From Flavobacterium dankookense (GTDB lineage: Bacteria; Bacteroidota; Bacteroidia; Flavobacteriales; Flavobacteriaceae), in assembly GCF_004362665.1 (NCBI RefSeq), contig NZ_SNXR01000016.1, forward strand, positions 62,001 through 126,000: DNA of 64,000 nucleotides, in the 5' to 3' direction. The notes under the pieces are model-generated. The model saw only the letters and a list, made by a program, of their open reading frames with translations. It had not been told where the DNA came from and ran no database searches. Both the position numbers and the translations under genes were made by a program. Shown in pieces: positions 62,989 through 64,000 of the stretch (positions are counted from its first letter, which is position 1; each line of letters begins with the position of its first letter).

Positions 62989-64000
62989 TTAGTTTGTTAT
63001 TTTGAATACTACTTTACGTACTAAACGTCTAGCGTAGTCAGATGTTTTATCAACTGAATCATCAACACCGTTTCCTTTGATATTTAATCTTGAAGGATCA
63101 ATACCAGCTTTAACTAATATGTTTTTCACATTTTCAGAACGATCGCTAGAAAGTTTGTCGTTGTATTCGCTGCTTCCTACAACGTCAGCATAACCTATGA
63201 TGTCAACAGTTTTTCCAGGGTTTGTTTTTAAGTAGTTTAATATAAATCCAATATTATCAGTTGAAGCATTTGTTGGTTGACGTTTGTCAGTGTCAAAGTA
63301 AGCAGCAATATATCCGTCATTTATTAGTTTTACTAACATTCCATCGCTAACAGCTACTGAATTATTGTTGTTTGTTATTGAATTATTTACATATTTCTCT
63401 AACTCATCTGGAACGCCATTGTTGTTCATGTCAACCATTCTTCCTCTAGTATCAACTGCAACTCCTGGGAGAGAATTATTTTCAGTATCTAGATAATCTG
63501 GTACACCATCCTTGTCAGCATCATTCATTAGGGTTTCAATTTCACCAACTCTTTCATCAAGCGCTTTCATTTCTTTAGATTTTTTATCTTCTATGATAGC
63601 CCAATCTCCATGTATTTTTTCATTTCCAAAGGAAACAGAAAGTCCAAGAGCAGTTGTATACATGCTACCAGTTAAGTTATTATTTGAAGCTGAAAATGAA
63701 CCATCCCAATTGAAATGTTGTCTAACATTTGAATTAACACTGAAATCAGCAAAAACACTAACGTTTTTAAATATTCTAAGCTGAGGAGTTAAACCAACAA
63801 CAATTCCACCATTATATTCTTTTTTACCTTTATTAATTCCCATTTTTGGAGACATTTGTGAACCTTGAAATCCCAAATGCATTAATAATCCAAAGCGACC
63901 TGCTTTTTCTTCGATATTGAATAAACGAACTGTATTAACAACACCTTCAAATGTCAAACCAATGTTTTGCATTTCAAATGGTAAACTTCCAGAACCTTTT
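62989..64000 (-). CDS. OmpA-family outer membrane protein, 5' end outside window
   Basis: The frame is open through the window's right edge, so the ATG at 63970-63972 is probably internal. The visible part has beta-barrel-like strands, then thrombospondin type 3-like calcium repeats (DADKDGVPDYLD, DMNNNGVPDELE). An OmpA peptidoglycan-binding domain follows (IGYADVVGSSEYNDKLSSDR, with the Asp/Arg sites). It should link the outer membrane to peptidoglycan. A terminator follows the stop. Confidence 0.93.
   Translation of the reverse strand, partial: KGSGSLPFEMQNIGLTFEGVVNTVRLFNIEEKAGRFGLLMHLGFQGSQMSPKMGINKGKKEYNGGIVVGLTPQLRIFKNVSVFADFSVNSNVRQHFNWDGSFSASNNNLTGSMYTTALGLSVSFGNEKIHGDWAIIEDKKSKEMKALDERVGEIETLMNDADKDGVPDYLDTENNSLPGVAVDTRGRMVDMNNNGVPDELEKYVNNSITNNNNSVAVSDGMLVKLINDGYIAAYFDTDKRQPTNASTDNIGFILNYLKTNPGKTVDIIGYADVVGSSEYNDKLSSDRSENVKNILVKAGIDPSRLNIKGNGVDDSVDKTSDYARRLVRKVVFKITN

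Overview
The window looks like a chromosomal segment of a member of the Flavobacteriaceae, most likely Flavobacterium or a close relative. The DNA is strongly AT-rich. Six secreted proteins or fragments end in type A sorting domains of the type IX secretion system (T9SS). The families DUF3810, DUF4197, DUF983 and the Bacteroidetes-style PyrF occur. Several promoters have the Bacteroidetes -7 box TAnnTTTG, and starts generally lack Shine-Dalgarno sequences.

Layout. Positions 1-9452 hold four tandem genes for leucine-rich-repeat (LRR) surface proteins with variable N-termini and almost interchangeable C-terminal halves. Positions 9453-20231 hold housekeeping genes (NlpC/P60 hydrolase, thiolase, a Ser-Pro-Arg tRNA operon, PepD, an AraC regulator) and a pair of overlapping secreted-protein genes. 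Positions 20213-23678 are an iron or metal uptake unit: a TonB receptor and a PepSY membrane protein, with a promoter bracketed by two copies of an operator-like motif. Positions 23720-32721 hold prfA, pyrF, two T9SS cargo proteins, an orphan sorting-domain fragment, a BtuF-like binding protein and lipoproteins. Positions 32844-36269 encode a fused acyl-CoA mutase (IcmF type). Positions 36270-43361 are rich in repeats: an 80-bp dispersed element, TTAGA minisatellites, a GACGTC-rich palindromic block, a frameshifted membrane-protein gene and an unlisted 50-codon gene. Positions 43400-51708 hold fabG, a four-helix-bundle gene enclosed in a 34-bp inverted repeat, a VWA membrane protein, a DUF1275 protein, an LtaS-like sulfatase and a two-component system.

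The most interesting part is 51843-62278. Two convergent transcription units carry two alpha/beta-hydrolase esterases, an M17 aminopeptidase, two clear ATP-grasp ligases and one probable ATP-grasp-like protein, a GCS2/YbdK-type carboxylate-amine ligase, a class I glutamine amidotransferase, a lipoprotein and an unknown protein. This toolkit fits synthesis, amidation and hydrolysis of a small peptide or amide-linked metabolite whose identity the sequence does not reveal. Most spacers in and next to this cluster hold a different hairpin or tandem repeat, including a six-copy 42-bp array. The window ends inside an OmpA-family outer membrane protein.
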